Source of the DNA: JANMZR01 sp040385875
GTDB taxonomy: Bacteria; Bacteroidota; Bacteroidia; Cytophagales; Spirosomataceae
DNA length: 64,000 nucleotides
Direction: 5' to 3'
Assembly: GCA_040385875.1 (NCBI GenBank)
Contig: JAZKGO010000043.1
Location: 9,658 to 73,657 of the forward strand
The notes beneath the pieces were generated by a model. That model was not told the DNA's origin, did not search any database, and was given only the letters and a program-made list of their open reading frames with translations. This document shows, piece by piece, positions 27,193 to 36,481 of this stretch (position 1 is its first letter; each line of letters opens with the position of its first letter). A program made the translations under genes and the position numbers.

Positions 27193-27843
27193 TTAGATAC
27201 CAAAAACGTTGTTTTCTCTATAGAAAAAAGTGGTACAAGATTTTGTGGCAACTATCGGGGTCATTCCCCAAAAATTAAGTTTTTTGAAGCCTTTTCGTTG
27301 TAAATAGTCAAAAGAAGTTAGGTAATCCTCTCTAAAACTATCATCCAGAATGATTATTCCAGTTTCATTTAGATTAGAAAGACAGTTCTCCACACAACTA
27401 TTTCTTTCTTTTCCGTCTACAATAATCAGGTCAAATTTTGTTTGAGTAGTTTGGATACTTTTGCTATAAGTATATTGATTGTCAATGGGTTGAAATATTA
27501 TTTTTACGTTTTCAGGCATTTCTTTTTCCACAAATTCTTTCCATTCTTTATGGTCTTCTACTGCCACAATAGTTGAAACTTTATCCGCAAGCCATTTGGT
27601 GGAGCCGCCACAACCATATTCAAAAATCGAAATTGTTTTATTTAATTTTTCGTTCAAAAAGTCAACGGCAGGATAAGTGTACCACGGGATTGGATTATTA
27701 TTTTTATCTATTGACTTTTTGGTCACAAATGATTTCATCCAACCATTCTCATTTATTTCACCCACCATATAAAGCTGAAGTAATGGCCCAATGGCAGTAT
27801 AATTGAGGCAAGTCCAGACAAAATCTTTTATTTTTCTAATCAT
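27193..27843 (-). CDS. class I SAM-dependent methyltransferase
   Basis: A 216-residue methyltransferase. Motif I is seen as SIFEYGCGGSTKWLADKV, an acidic AVEDHKEW follows, and a central strand reads FDLIIVDGKERNSCVENCL. It resembles small-molecule or sugar O-methyltransferases of polysaccharide clusters. It lies on the opposite strand to the adjacent flippase, sharing a divergent promoter region of about 130 bases. The frame extends upstream to a TTG at 27915; I prefer the ATG at 27843 (MIRKIKDFVW), since the extension would overlap the flippase promoter region. Acceptor unknown. Confidence 0.72.
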   Translation of the reverse strand: MIRKIKDFVWTCLNYTAIGPLLQLYMVGEINENGWMKSFVTKKSIDKNNNPIPWYTYPAVDFLNEKLNKTISIFEYGCGGSTKWLADKVSTIVAVEDHKEWKEFVEKEMPENVKIIFQPIDNQYTYSKSIQTTQTKFDLIIVDGKERNSCVENCLSNLNETGIIILDDSFREDYLTSFDYLQRKGFKKLNFWGMTPIVATKSCTTFFYRENNVFGI

Positions 27844-27936
27844 AATTCTTACGAAAGTTGGAATATATTTGGTTAAACCAAACCGCAAAATAATAACAAT
27901 AAATACTGTTCTCAAAAATTCTATGGTTTTATTGGG

Positions 27937-27944
27937 TAAATTTG
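27937..27944 (+). promoter_or_regulatory. Bacteroidota -7 box (TAAATTTG)
   Basis: TAAATTTG fits TAnnTTTG, 30 bases before the flippase ATG. It is the likely promoter of the polysaccharide operon. Confidence 0.45.
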
Positions 27945-27974
27945 TGTAAAAATCAACTAATTCAATTTCATTGA

Positions 27975-29471
27975 ATGGGCATTATCATTCGCCAAAGCAT
28001 TAAAAGTTCAATTGTTACCTATGTGGGCGTAGTTATTGGTACAATCAATGTTTTGTATTTGTACAACGAGTTTTTAGATTTTGAGCAATTTGGACTCTAC
28101 GTTACTCTTACAAGTTTCCCTTTAGTATTTGCTGGCATTGCGAGTTTGGGCACGCCTCTGGTGGGCGTAAGATTTTTCAATCAATTTTCCGATGAAGACA
28201 ATGAACATAACGGCTATTTAGGCTATCTTCTAATCACTCCATTTATTGGTTTTATTGCTTTCATTATTGGGTATTGGTTATTTCAAAGCCAATTTGCAGA
28301 AATTTACTCAAAAAATTCACCCTTATTAATTCGCTATTTCTGGGTATTTCCTATCATTACTTTTTTCATGATTTACCTTTCTATCTTCGAAGCCTATTGT
28401 CGTGTTCATTTGAGGATTGTTGTGCCAGCTATTATCAGAGAGTTGTTTTTAAAACTTTCTAATTCGTTATTAGCTATTTTGTTCGGGTTTAAACTAATCA
28501 ATTTTGATCAATTGGTGGGTGGCATTGTTTTGATGTATGCCTTGGCCGTATTTTTTATTGTTATTTATATAAAAATATTGGGGAGACTTTATTTAAATTT
28601 TGATTTTTCCTTTTTGAAAAAACCCATTTTTAAGCAAATGTATACTTATGGTTTTTATACAATGCTGGGAGGGATTGCGGGTATTATTCTGCCACATATC
28701 GAAAAATTGATGCTTCCAGCTTTCAGTGGTGGCTTAAAAACTACTGCCATTTTTAATATCGCCGCAAGCATTGGTTTGGTTATTTCTATTCCTAGAAACA
28801 CTATTTCAGCCATATCAGACCCACTTTTGGCTGAAAGTTGGCAAAAGAAAGATTTGGCTCATATCAAAGAAATTTATCAAAAGTCGGCATTGAATTTACT
28901 GATTATTGGTATTTTTCTCTTTTTAGGAATTTGGTGCAATATCGATTCCATTTTTGAAATATTACCCAAGTCTGAAATTTATAAAGAGGGAAAATGGGTG
29001 GTGCTAATGGTAAGTATTTATTGTGTATTTGACATGGCCACAGGACTTAATTCAGAGATCTTAAAAAATTCAGATTATTACAAATACGATTTTTCATTTT
29101 ATGTAATAAGGTGCATCTTGTTGATTATTGCCAATTTGGTATTAATACCCCTTTATAGTTTTAATGGAGCCGCTTTTGCTATGCTCGTTTCAATTGTGAT
29201 TTACAATATTATTAAATTTTTTTTTATCAAGAGCAAGATTAATATTCAACCTTTTAGCAACCAAACATTGATCGTTCTATTCATAGGTATTGTCACTTAT
29301 TTAGTTACTCTAATTTTACCCTCGTTTGAGAGTGCTTTTCTGAATATTTTAGTTAAATCAATCACCATTTGTCTTGTTTTTGGACTTGGGATATTTTATT
29401 CTAAGGTTTCTCAAGACATCAATAACACTGTAAATTCAATCAAAACTAGATTTTTAAAAATTAAAAGCTAA
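27975..29471 (+). CDS. polysaccharide flippase (Wzx/MOP family)
   Basis: A 498-residue membrane protein with 12-14 predicted helices. It has the MOP-superfamily layout: two helical bundles, with typical segments SLGTPLVGVRFFNQF near the N-terminus and FSGGLKTTAIFNIAASIGLV mid-protein. It would carry undecaprenyl-linked saccharide across the inner membrane. It begins the run of glycosyltransferase and methyltransferase genes on the plus strand, so it is probably the exporter of that cluster's product. The ATG at 27975 gives a normal N-terminus (MGIIIRQSIKSS). Confidence 0.85.
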   Translation: MGIIIRQSIKSSIVTYVGVVIGTINVLYLYNEFLDFEQFGLYVTLTSFPLVFAGIASLGTPLVGVRFFNQFSDEDNEHNGYLGYLLITPFIGFIAFIIGYWLFQSQFAEIYSKNSPLLIRYFWVFPIITFFMIYLSIFEAYCRVHLRIVVPAIIRELFLKLSNSLLAILFGFKLINFDQLVGGIVLMYALAVFFIVIYIKILGRLYLNFDFSFLKKPIFKQMYTYGFYTMLGGIAGIILPHIEKLMLPAFSGGLKTTAIFNIAASIGLVISIPRNTISAISDPLLAESWQKKDLAHIKEIYQKSALNLLIIGIFLFLGIWCNIDSIFEILPKSEIYKEGKWVVLMVSIYCVFDMATGLNSEILKNSDYYKYDFSFYVIRCILLIIANLVLIPLYSFNGAAFAMLVSIVIYNIIKFFFIKSKINIQPFSNQTLIVLFIGIVTYLVTLILPSFESAFLNILVKSITICLVFGLGIFYSKVSQDINNTVNSIKTRFLKIKS

Positions 29472-29516
29472 GAGTATCATTGCTTTTTTGAACAAATTAA
29501 TAGTCGTTTTATCTAA

Positions 29517-30731
29517 ATGAAAATCCTTTTTATAGCGGGGGGCACTCCGCATTATTACAATTTAGTTTTGAATAAACTCCACTCAATGGATAATGTGGAG
29601 GTGATTTTGGTGGCTCCACAGACCGTGAGTAAAACAGTAGGCTCTGGTGTGTTTCAAAGTGAGGAAGGGATTGATTTTCAGTTAATTAGGTTGGAAGAAT
29701 ATACAACTTATTACGGTAAAGCTTTTTTTAGAAATATTAACCAAATTATCGATACACATCAACCCAATATTATTATTTCTAGTTGGCCCTATCAGTTGGC
29801 TTGGTTGTTTTATCCACTTTTATATTTGAAAATAAGAAGAAATAAGATTAAACTTATTTCAAAAGAAATTCCCTTTCAAGTGCCTTATTATCAAGATGCT
29901 ATCAGATTTTATACGGAACAGGGTGGCGTGAATGAAAATAATAAATCAGCCCAGTATGATAATAGCTTGCTTTCAAAAATTAAGATAAAACTAGTTACGG
30001 AAGTACGTAAATGGATGGTAAATCGAATGGATGCACATATCAATTACTTTGATGAGGCTGTTGAAATTCATAAAAGCTATGGAGTAAATCCTGAAAAAGT
30101 ATTTGTAACGGCCAACTCGCCAGATACTGATTATATATTTGATATTAAAAGCAAAATTGAAAAGGAGGCCTCTATTTTGCCTGAAAATCCATTTAGGATT
30201 ATTCATGTGGGTAGGCTGGTGAAATGGAAAAATGTGGAAATGCTTATTAATGCGGTGGGGCAGTTATCGGCAAAATATTCGAACATAGAGTTAATTGTTA
30301 TTGGGACTGGCCCAGAAGAGAATCGTTTAAAAGAGCTGGTTTTAATAAATTCATGGCAAAAGCATGTTAAATTCATCGGTGGCGTATATGAAATGACTAT
30401 TTTGGGCAAATATTTCAAAGCAAGTTCAGCCTATGTTCTGGCGGGAATGGGCGGCCTTTCTATCAATGAAGCCATGGCTTTTGGCCTGCCTGTTATCTGC
30501 TCCGTAGCTGATGGTACGGAGAAAAAACTGGTGAAGGAAGGTGTCAATGGCTACTATTTTGAGAATAACAACCAGAATAATTTAAAAGAGAAAATTGATT
30601 GGCTTTTGGGTGATAGAGAAAAGGCAAGGGCAATGGGGATTGAATCTGAACGAATAATTAGAGAAGAAATAAATATAAATACGGTTTTGAAAAGATATTT
30701 GGATGCCTTTAACTTTGTTTTGAAAAAATAA
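29517..30731 (+). CDS. glycosyltransferase, GT4 family
   Basis: A 404-residue GT-B glycosyltransferase. The N-terminal Rossmann domain begins MKILFIAGGTPHYYNLVLNK. The C-terminal donor-binding domain has IIHVGRLVKWKNVEMLINA, VIGTGPEENRLKEL and the E-x7-E region SINEAMAFGLPVICS, all typical of family GT4. It probably adds a sugar to the lipid-linked repeat unit. It lies 45 bases after the flippase and three bases before the next methyltransferase. Donor and acceptor unknown. Confidence 0.88.
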   Translation: MKILFIAGGTPHYYNLVLNKLHSMDNVEVILVAPQTVSKTVGSGVFQSEEGIDFQLIRLEEYTTYYGKAFFRNINQIIDTHQPNIIISSWPYQLAWLFYPLLYLKIRRNKIKLISKEIPFQVPYYQDAIRFYTEQGGVNENNKSAQYDNSLLSKIKIKLVTEVRKWMVNRMDAHINYFDEAVEIHKSYGVNPEKVFVTANSPDTDYIFDIKSKIEKEASILPENPFRIIHVGRLVKWKNVEMLINAVGQLSAKYSNIELIVIGTGPEENRLKELVLINSWQKHVKFIGGVYEMTILGKYFKASSAYVLAGMGGLSINEAMAFGLPVICSVADGTEKKLVKEGVNGYYFENNNQNNLKEKIDWLLGDREKARAMGIESERIIREEININTVLKRYLDAFNFVLKK

Positions 30732-30733
30732 TA

Positions 30734-31483
30734 ATGGAATTGAAAGTAAATAAAAATTTACAAGAAGCATATAGCAATCAATATAATGACGAGTCCGCCA
30801 TCTGGAGGGGGATTGGTGCTGAAAAAAAGGTAGAGAATATTCTTAAAATTATTGATAGTCAGCACTTTAAGTCGGTACTGGAAGTGGGTGCTGGTGATGG
30901 AAGTGTATTGGAATTGCTCTCCAAAACGAATATTGCTGATGAATTGCATGCGCTTGAAATTTCTGAATCTGGAATCCAGCAAATCAAATCAAAAGAGATC
31001 AAAAACCTAAAAACTGTAAAATTATTTGACGGATATGTGTTGCCATTTGAAGATCAATCCATTGATTTACTGATACTTACACATGTCTTGGAGCATGTGG
31101 AACATGAGCGCATTTTATTGAGAGAAATTCATAGGGTAGCAAAGCAATTTGTAATTGAGGTGCCTAAAGACTATCGGTTTGGTGCCGACAAAAAAGTGGC
31201 ACATTTCCTCTCCTATGGCCATATCAATTTGTATACACCTACCTCTTTGAAGTTTTTACTACTTACTGAAAACTTTAAAATCATAAAGGAACAGACATCA
31301 CTTTATCACTTAAAATCTTTTACTTTCGGTAAAAGAAATTTATCAGGAATGGTAATTTCATATTTATCATTTTTGGTTAAAAGTTTGTTGGCTAATTTTC
31401 CAATCAAGTATGTTAGGGAAAAATTTATCAATACCATCACAATTTTGGCGAAGCCTGAAAACAAAGAAATAAAAATATTTTAA
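30734..31483 (+). CDS. SAM-dependent methyltransferase (Methyltransf_11/25 type)
   Basis: A 249-residue class I methyltransferase. Motif I is SVLEVGAGDGSVLELLSK, the later strands include FEDQSIDLLILTHVLEHVEH, and an IEVPKDYRFG segment follows. The ILTHVLEHVEH motif is typical of polysaccharide-cluster methyltransferases. The ATG follows the upstream stop after two bases, so it is translationally coupled. It may methylate a sugar of the repeat unit. Specificity is unknown. Confidence 0.85.
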   Translation: MELKVNKNLQEAYSNQYNDESAIWRGIGAEKKVENILKIIDSQHFKSVLEVGAGDGSVLELLSKTNIADELHALEISESGIQQIKSKEIKNLKTVKLFDGYVLPFEDQSIDLLILTHVLEHVEHERILLREIHRVAKQFVIEVPKDYRFGADKKVAHFLSYGHINLYTPTSLKFLLLTENFKIIKEQTSLYHLKSFTFGKRNLSGMVISYLSFLVKSLLANFPIKYVREKFINTITILAKPENKEIKIF

Positions 31484-31489
31484 AAAACA

Positions 31490-32239
31490 GTGGAAAATCA
31501 GCTCACCACCCGCCAGTTTTGGCTCGACTATTGGGAATCGAAACAAGGATTGGTATTTGAAATACCTGCTAATTATATATTTTTAGATCAAATTGAAAAA
31601 ATAATCAAGCAAAAGAAATACGAAAGCCTTTTAGAGGTAGGCGGGTTTCCAGGATATTTTTCGGTATGGGCTCATCAAAAATTGAATATTGAAACTACTT
31701 TGCTTGACTATGTGGTTCATTTGAAAATATTGAATCAATTGGAGGTGGCTAATCGAATTGAAAAAGGGAGTGTTAAAGTAATTGAGACCGATTTATTCCA
31801 GTTTTCTAGTGAAAAAAAATATGATTTTGTTACTTCCAATGGCTTAATTGAGCACTTTATTGATACGAAAGAGGTAATACAAAAGCATTCCGATTTGCTT
31901 GCCAATGGGGGGACATTATTTGTCACTTTGCCAAATTTTAAAAGTTTGAATGGTTGGTTTCAAAAAATTTTTGATTATGATAATTACCAAAAGCATAATA
32001 TTAACTGCATGAATTTGAGTCTTTTAACTAATATTTGTCAGGATTTGGGCTTAAAAGAAATATCGGCAAAATATGATGGCAAGTTTATGATTTGGCTGGA
32101 AAACGAAAGCCAAAAGCCATGGGCTGTTAGGGTATTAAAGAAATTAATTTGGTTGCCTCTAAAAATTATTTTCAAACTGATCCCGATTGATACCAAGCTG
32201 TTTTCTCCATACATCATTTTAACAGCACAGCGCCCTTGA
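31490..32239 (+). CDS. SAM-dependent methyltransferase
   Basis: A 249-residue class I methyltransferase. Motif I is SLLEVGGFPGYFSVWAHQ (a Gly-Gly-Phe-Pro-Gly variant of the usual GxGxG), with FDFVTSNGLIEHFIDTKEV as the downstream strand. The start is GTG at 31490, six bases after the upstream stop; no suitable ATG is present. The TGA overlaps the TTG start of the next glycosyltransferase. Its closest neighbours argue for a role in the same polysaccharide pathway. Confidence 0.8.
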   Translation: MENQLTTRQFWLDYWESKQGLVFEIPANYIFLDQIEKIIKQKKYESLLEVGGFPGYFSVWAHQKLNIETTLLDYVVHLKILNQLEVANRIEKGSVKVIETDLFQFSSEKKYDFVTSNGLIEHFIDTKEVIQKHSDLLANGGTLFVTLPNFKSLNGWFQKIFDYDNYQKHNINCMNLSLLTNICQDLGLKEISAKYDGKFMIWLENESQKPWAVRVLKKLIWLPLKIIFKLIPIDTKLFSPYIILTAQRP

Positions 32240-33406
32240 AAGTCCTCCTGCTCAATACTGATGATTTTACAGGTGGGGCAGCAATCGCTTGCCGAAGGCT
32301 ACTTCGTGCATTGAATATTAGCGGCTTATTTGAGGCGAAAATGTTGGTTCAAACCGCCAAATCTGCTGAAGAGGGAATAATCCAGTTAAGTAATTCATGG
32401 TTTTCAAAAAAAGTGGCTTGGTGCAGATTCGTTTTGGAACGCCTTTTTTTTCTCTTTTTTGAGAAATCAAAAGAGGTACGATTTTTATTCAATCCTGGCC
32501 GTTTTGGAATCAATATTGCGGATAATCCATTTATTAAAAGTACGGATATTATCCATTTGCATTGGATTAATTTTGGCTTCCTATCCATTGATTCTATTGG
32601 GGAATTAATAAAAAGTGGCAAGCCCATCGTTTGGACACTCCATGATATGTGGGCTTTTACTGGAGGTTGTCACCATTCGGGTAATTGTGAGAACTATCAA
32701 AATCAATGTGGCAATTGTAATCAATTTTTAAAAAATCCTAGTCAAAATGATCTTTCTAATCAGATTTGGGAACAGAAAATTAAAGTATTTGAGAAGGCTA
32801 ATCTTACCGTTGTAACCTGTAGTGATTGGCTTAATGGGAGGGCACAAAAAAGTTCGTTGTTTGCTCAAAATCAGATTGTTACCATCCCCAATCCAATTAA
32901 TACTGCTCTTTTCAAACCGATTGAAAAGAGTTTGGCCCAAAATAAATTGCAATTAAATACCTCAAAAAAATATATTTTATTTGCAGCCATGAATATCCAT
33001 GCCGAAGGAAAAGGTTATCAATATTTTTCCGAGGCAATTCAAATACTTTTTGATCAATATCATGACCTTTTGCAAAATACTGAGCTATTGATTTTTGGCA
33101 AAGCGAATGTTTCTGACTTTTCAAACTTGCCTTTGAAAGTTAATTTTCTCGGTCAACTTTCTGCTATTGATTTGATTATTAATGCCTATAATGCATCATC
33201 AGTATTTGTAATCCCTTCATTGGAGGAAAACCTGCCAAACACGATCATGGAAGCGATGGCTTGTGGTACACCTGTTGTTGGTTTTGAAGTGGGTGGAATC
33301 CCCGAGATGATTGTTCATAAGGAAACGGGTTATTTGGCCCAATATAAGTCGGCTAAAGATTTAGCAAATGGGATTTTCCATGTATTGTTTGAGGCGAATT
33401 ATGAGA
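32236..33406 (+). CDS. glycosyltransferase, GT4 family (3' end lost in gap)
   Basis: A GT-B glycosyltransferase visible for about 390 residues. The N-terminus is KVLLLNTDDFTGGAAIACRR. A Cys-rich insert (GGCHHSGNCENYQNQCGNC) follows the TLHDMWAFT segment, a pattern frequent in Bacteroidota GT4 proteins. The donor domain has FVIPSLEENLPNTIMEAMAC. The start is TTG sharing bases with the previous TGA (TTGA). The frame runs into the gap at 33407. The sequence beyond belongs to a different gene, so this C-terminus and a junction are missing. Confidence 0.87.
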
Positions 33407-33506
33407 NNNNNNNNNNNNNNNNNNNNNNNNNNNNNNNNNNNNNNNNNNNNNNNNNNNNNNNNNNNNNNNNNNNNNNNNNNNNNNNNNNNNNNNNNNNNNN
33501 NNNNNN
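33407..33506. other. assembly gap between two glycosyltransferase genes
   Basis: Exactly 100 N. The left flank is a GT4 protein and the right flank the C-terminal half of a GT2 protein. Both missing ends together need several hundred bases at least, so the true gap is larger. Confidence 0.93.
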
Positions 33507-33998
33507 CAAATAGCTGATAATGAAGTCGTTGAAAAACTTTTAAAAGCCTTTGAGCAAAATGCTGATGTATACTATTCAGACACCATAATAATGGATGAAT
33601 CTGGTAAGTCATTAGGCTTAAGAAGTGAAATCACCCCTCATCAGCTTCCTCGAAATTTGAAATGGGAAAATTTCAAATTTGGAATGTTGGTTTGCCATCA
33701 ATCATTTATTGGGAAAAAATCGATTTGTTCTGATTTCCTTATTGAGCATCATTATAGTGCAGATATTGATTGGGAAATCAATTGTTTGAAAGCATCACAA
33801 AAAACAATTTATCTTCCCTTTATCCTTTCGAAGTATCTCACTGGGGGCTTTTCTGTAAAAAATCTTAGAGCATCCTTACTGGACCGATTCACAATTCTAA
33901 AAAAGCATTTCGGCTTTTGGACTACTGTAATTTCTCATTTTTATATCTTATTGAGAGGCCTCAAATTTATCATTACCCAAAAAAGTAAATACTGGTAA
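33507..33998 (+). CDS. glycosyltransferase, GT2 family (5' end lost in gap)
   Basis: The open frame from the gap edge gives 163 residues: QIADNEVVEKLLKAF, DVYYSDTIIMDESGKS, LRSEITPHQLPRNL, GMLVCHQSFIGKKSIC and SADIDWEINCLKASQ. These are the second half of a GT-A, GT2-type glycosyltransferase; the Asp-Ile-Asp-Trp segment lies near the acceptor-binding region. Homologues are about 240-260 residues, so roughly 80-100 residues including the DxD motif are in the gap. An internal ATG at 33591 is not the real start. Confidence 0.82.
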   Translation, partial: QIADNEVVEKLLKAFEQNADVYYSDTIIMDESGKSLGLRSEITPHQLPRNLKWENFKFGMLVCHQSFIGKKSICSDFLIEHHYSADIDWEINCLKASQKTIYLPFILSKYLTGGFSVKNLRASLLDRFTILKKHFGFWTTVISHFYILLRGLKFIITQKSKYW

Positions 33999-34072
33999 AT
34001 CGTATTTAATATATCGATACAACCATTTAATAACTTTTTCGTCAGACAAATACAATTTATTCGCAATTTTAT

Positions 34073-34080
34073 TAGATTTG
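34073..34080 (+). promoter_or_regulatory. Bacteroidota -7 box (TAGATTTG)
   Basis: TAGATTTG fits TAnnTTTG, 43 bases before the ATG of the esterase gene, suggesting it is transcribed separately from the glycosyltransferases. Confidence 0.4.
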
Positions 34081-34123
34081 TCCCTCTAAAATTCATTTTA
34101 CATTTTTTTGACTTTTTAGTGAA

Positions 34124-35533
34124 ATGAGAACCGCATTTACAATAGCACTTCTGAAATTATTGTTGGCATTAAATGGTGCAGATTTATATGCACAGTTTGC
34201 TATCACAATGCCTGTAGATAGGTCTGTATTTCAAAGAGTAAACAATAAAGCAACTATACAAATTGGTGGATTTACTGATGTATTTATTGAGCAGCTCCAG
34301 ATAAAATTAGAAGTAATCAATGGAGGTATTTCAATAGATTGGACTACAATCAATACCAATATTTTACCTGGCGATTTTCGTTGTCAGATTCCTGATATAG
34401 AGGCAGGTTGGTATCAAGTTGAGACGAGAGGCTTATCAAATGGCAGTATAGTGGCTTTCGATGAGGTGGGTAAAGTAGGGGTAGGAGAAGTTTTTATAAT
34501 TGCCGGTCAATCAAATGCTCAGGGCGGAAGGCCACCCCATCCTGAGTTTAGTACAAACGTCTTTTATGGAGCAGACGACGATCGAGTCAATTGTATCAAT
34601 TATTCTACCAATAATCCAGCTATTAATTACCCTTTTCCAAGTATTTCAAAAGTACAACCAGAAACTGATGTTGCACCAAAAGGCGAGGCTTCTTGGTGTT
34701 GGGCTTTGTTGGGCGACAAGATAGTGGAGGAGTGGAATGTGCCAGTTCTTTTTTTTAATGCGGCAGTGGGGGCTACTACAATGAGCACCTGGAGTCAATC
34801 GGTCAATTCTAATTCAGAACCTTATATTTATTTGAAAAAATCATTGGAATATTATGCAAAAATATTTGGAGTGAGGGCTATTTTATGGCATCAAGGCGAA
34901 TCAGATATTTTTAATTTTGATGTAAACATGCCTCAAAGTTGCAATGACTATCAAAGTAATCTAACTACTATTATCAATCGATCTAGATCTGATTTGGGTG
35001 CAAATGTAAGCTGGGTAATTTCCAAAGTATCTAGGCTGGCAGATTGGACAAGTTCGGGCCTTATTCAATGCCAAGAAAGCTTTCCTACCATTCCAGATAT
35101 TAACGCATTTGCTGGGCCCTATACCGATTTTATTCAGCCTGGTTCAGCCTACAGAGATGGCGGGGTCCATTTCAGAGGAACAGGGTTTATTGAGCTTGCT
35201 GACGTATGGTTCAACTCAATCAACCAACCCAATTTTATCAATAACTCAACTCCTGTAGCTGCAACTAATAACCTAAAAGTGGTCAATAATGAATATGTTT
35301 TCGGTAATTCGTTGGCACCTTGTGCGGGATTGAACCAAACTATCGCATCAGGTAATTGGAACGATCCTTCCATTTGGTCTTGTGGGGCTGTGCCTACAAG
35401 TTTGAATGAGATTGTAATTAATACCGAACACACTATTTTGATTAGTGAAGCAACTGTGTTTATCAAAAACTTGGTTCTAAATGGATCTTTGATTTTTGAA
35501 AATGGGGGAAACCTTTTTCAGGTAGACTATTAA
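34124..35533 (+). CDS. secreted SGNH/sialate O-acetylesterase-like protein
   Basis: A 469-residue protein with a signal peptide (MRTAFTIALLKLLLALNGADLYAQ). The esterase domain has the block I nucleophile in FIIAGQSNAQGG, LWHQGESDIF as an internal block, and a catalytic Asp-x-x-His in YRDGGVHFRGTG. This fits the SGNH/DUF303 sialate O-acetylesterase group. The last 70 residues (GNWNDPSIWSCGAVPT to NGSLIFENGGNLF) form a separate beta-rich module often seen in surface proteins of this phylum. No T9SS sorting domain follows, unlike many relatives. It may deacetylate the adjacent polysaccharide or foreign glycans. Confidence 0.82.
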   Translation: MRTAFTIALLKLLLALNGADLYAQFAITMPVDRSVFQRVNNKATIQIGGFTDVFIEQLQIKLEVINGGISIDWTTINTNILPGDFRCQIPDIEAGWYQVETRGLSNGSIVAFDEVGKVGVGEVFIIAGQSNAQGGRPPHPEFSTNVFYGADDDRVNCINYSTNNPAINYPFPSISKVQPETDVAPKGEASWCWALLGDKIVEEWNVPVLFFNAAVGATTMSTWSQSVNSNSEPYIYLKKSLEYYAKIFGVRAILWHQGESDIFNFDVNMPQSCNDYQSNLTTIINRSRSDLGANVSWVISKVSRLADWTSSGLIQCQESFPTIPDINAFAGPYTDFIQPGSAYRDGGVHFRGTGFIELADVWFNSINQPNFINNSTPVAATNNLKVVNNEYVFGNSLAPCAGLNQTIASGNWNDPSIWSCGAVPTSLNEIVINTEHTILISEATVFIKNLVLNGSLIFENGGNLFQVDY

Positions 35534-35539
35534 CAAGAT

Positions 35540-36424
35540 TTATAAAATATTGGCAGTCTGTTCTTTTATTTTTTCTAATTCCTCTTTCATATTTACCACT
35601 AAATGTTGAATATCTACATCATTGGCTTTTGATCCAATCGTGTTAATTTCCCTCCCAAGCTCCTGAGCCATAAAATTCAATTTTTTACCATTTCCTTCTT
35701 CTTTGAGTATTTCAATAAAATACTTTAAATGAGTGCTTAGCCTTTGCTTTTCTTCAGATATGTCATATTTTTCAACATAATAAATCATTTCTTGTGCGAA
35801 CCGATTTTTGTCAAAAGATTCATCCCCTACTAAATCGACTACTGATTTTCTGAGTTTTTCACGAACTGCTGGGATCCTCAATAAATCTTTCTTTTCTACT
35901 TCTGCCAAATAATCTGTAATGGCTGCAATGTATTCAATGAATTTTTGGGTCAAAAGGCCTCCTTCTCTAACCCTAAACTCGTTGCATTCCTGCAAGGCTA
36001 GTTGTATTGTTTTTTGAATCTGCTCCCATTCAAAATCCAAAATGCCATCGGATCCATTTTCAGAATTGTAGGCATTGGGTAATGACAAAGCTATCTTGAA
36101 AGCCTCTTCATTTGAAAAATCAGAGAAAAAGCCCTTTGCTGAATCCAAAATGTCGTTAAGATATACATTCACTAAAGGTCGATTAATACTCACTGCATTG
36201 TCTCTTTCCGCTGACTTTTGGAGATTTAGGTTCAGTTCTATTTTTCCTCGCTCGAGTACCTGATTCAAAAGATTTCTAATTTCTATTTCCTTACTGCTCA
36301 AACTTCTAGGTAGTCTGCAGTAGATATCCGTTTGTTTCGAATTCAACGTTTTAATTTCTACTGTTACTATAAAACCATCTATTTCAGAAACCGATCGGCC
36401 GAAGCCTGTCATTGATTTAAGCAT
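35540..36424 (-). CDS. yicC: YicC-family endoribonuclease
   Basis: A 294-residue protein with the family N-terminus MLKSMTGFGR and the C-terminal DUF1732 region (LNFMAQELGREINTIGSKAN). YicC proteins are reported ribonucleases, linked in E. coli to small RNA turnover and stationary-phase growth. Length is normal and the gene appears complete. It is followed by pdxA upstream on the same strand with a 57-base spacing. It converges on the esterase gene with six bases between. Confidence 0.93.
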   Translation of the reverse strand: MLKSMTGFGRSVSEIDGFIVTVEIKTLNSKQTDIYCRLPRSLSSKEIEIRNLLNQVLERGKIELNLNLQKSAERDNAVSINRPLVNVYLNDILDSAKGFFSDFSNEEAFKIALSLPNAYNSENGSDGILDFEWEQIQKTIQLALQECNEFRVREGGLLTQKFIEYIAAITDYLAEVEKKDLLRIPAVREKLRKSVVDLVGDESFDKNRFAQEMIYYVEKYDISEEKQRLSTHLKYFIEILKEEGNGKKLNFMAQELGREINTIGSKANDVDIQHLVVNMKEELEKIKEQTANIL

Positions 36425-36481
36425 AATTTTAATTTTTCTGGTTAAGTATTATGATTTTTGTTAGTATTTGTTTTAAACAAT

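Noticed and set aside
33406..33513. A single glycosyltransferase running through the N gap
   Set aside because: The left frame is GT4 and the right side is GT2 in a different frame; joining them through N is an artefact.
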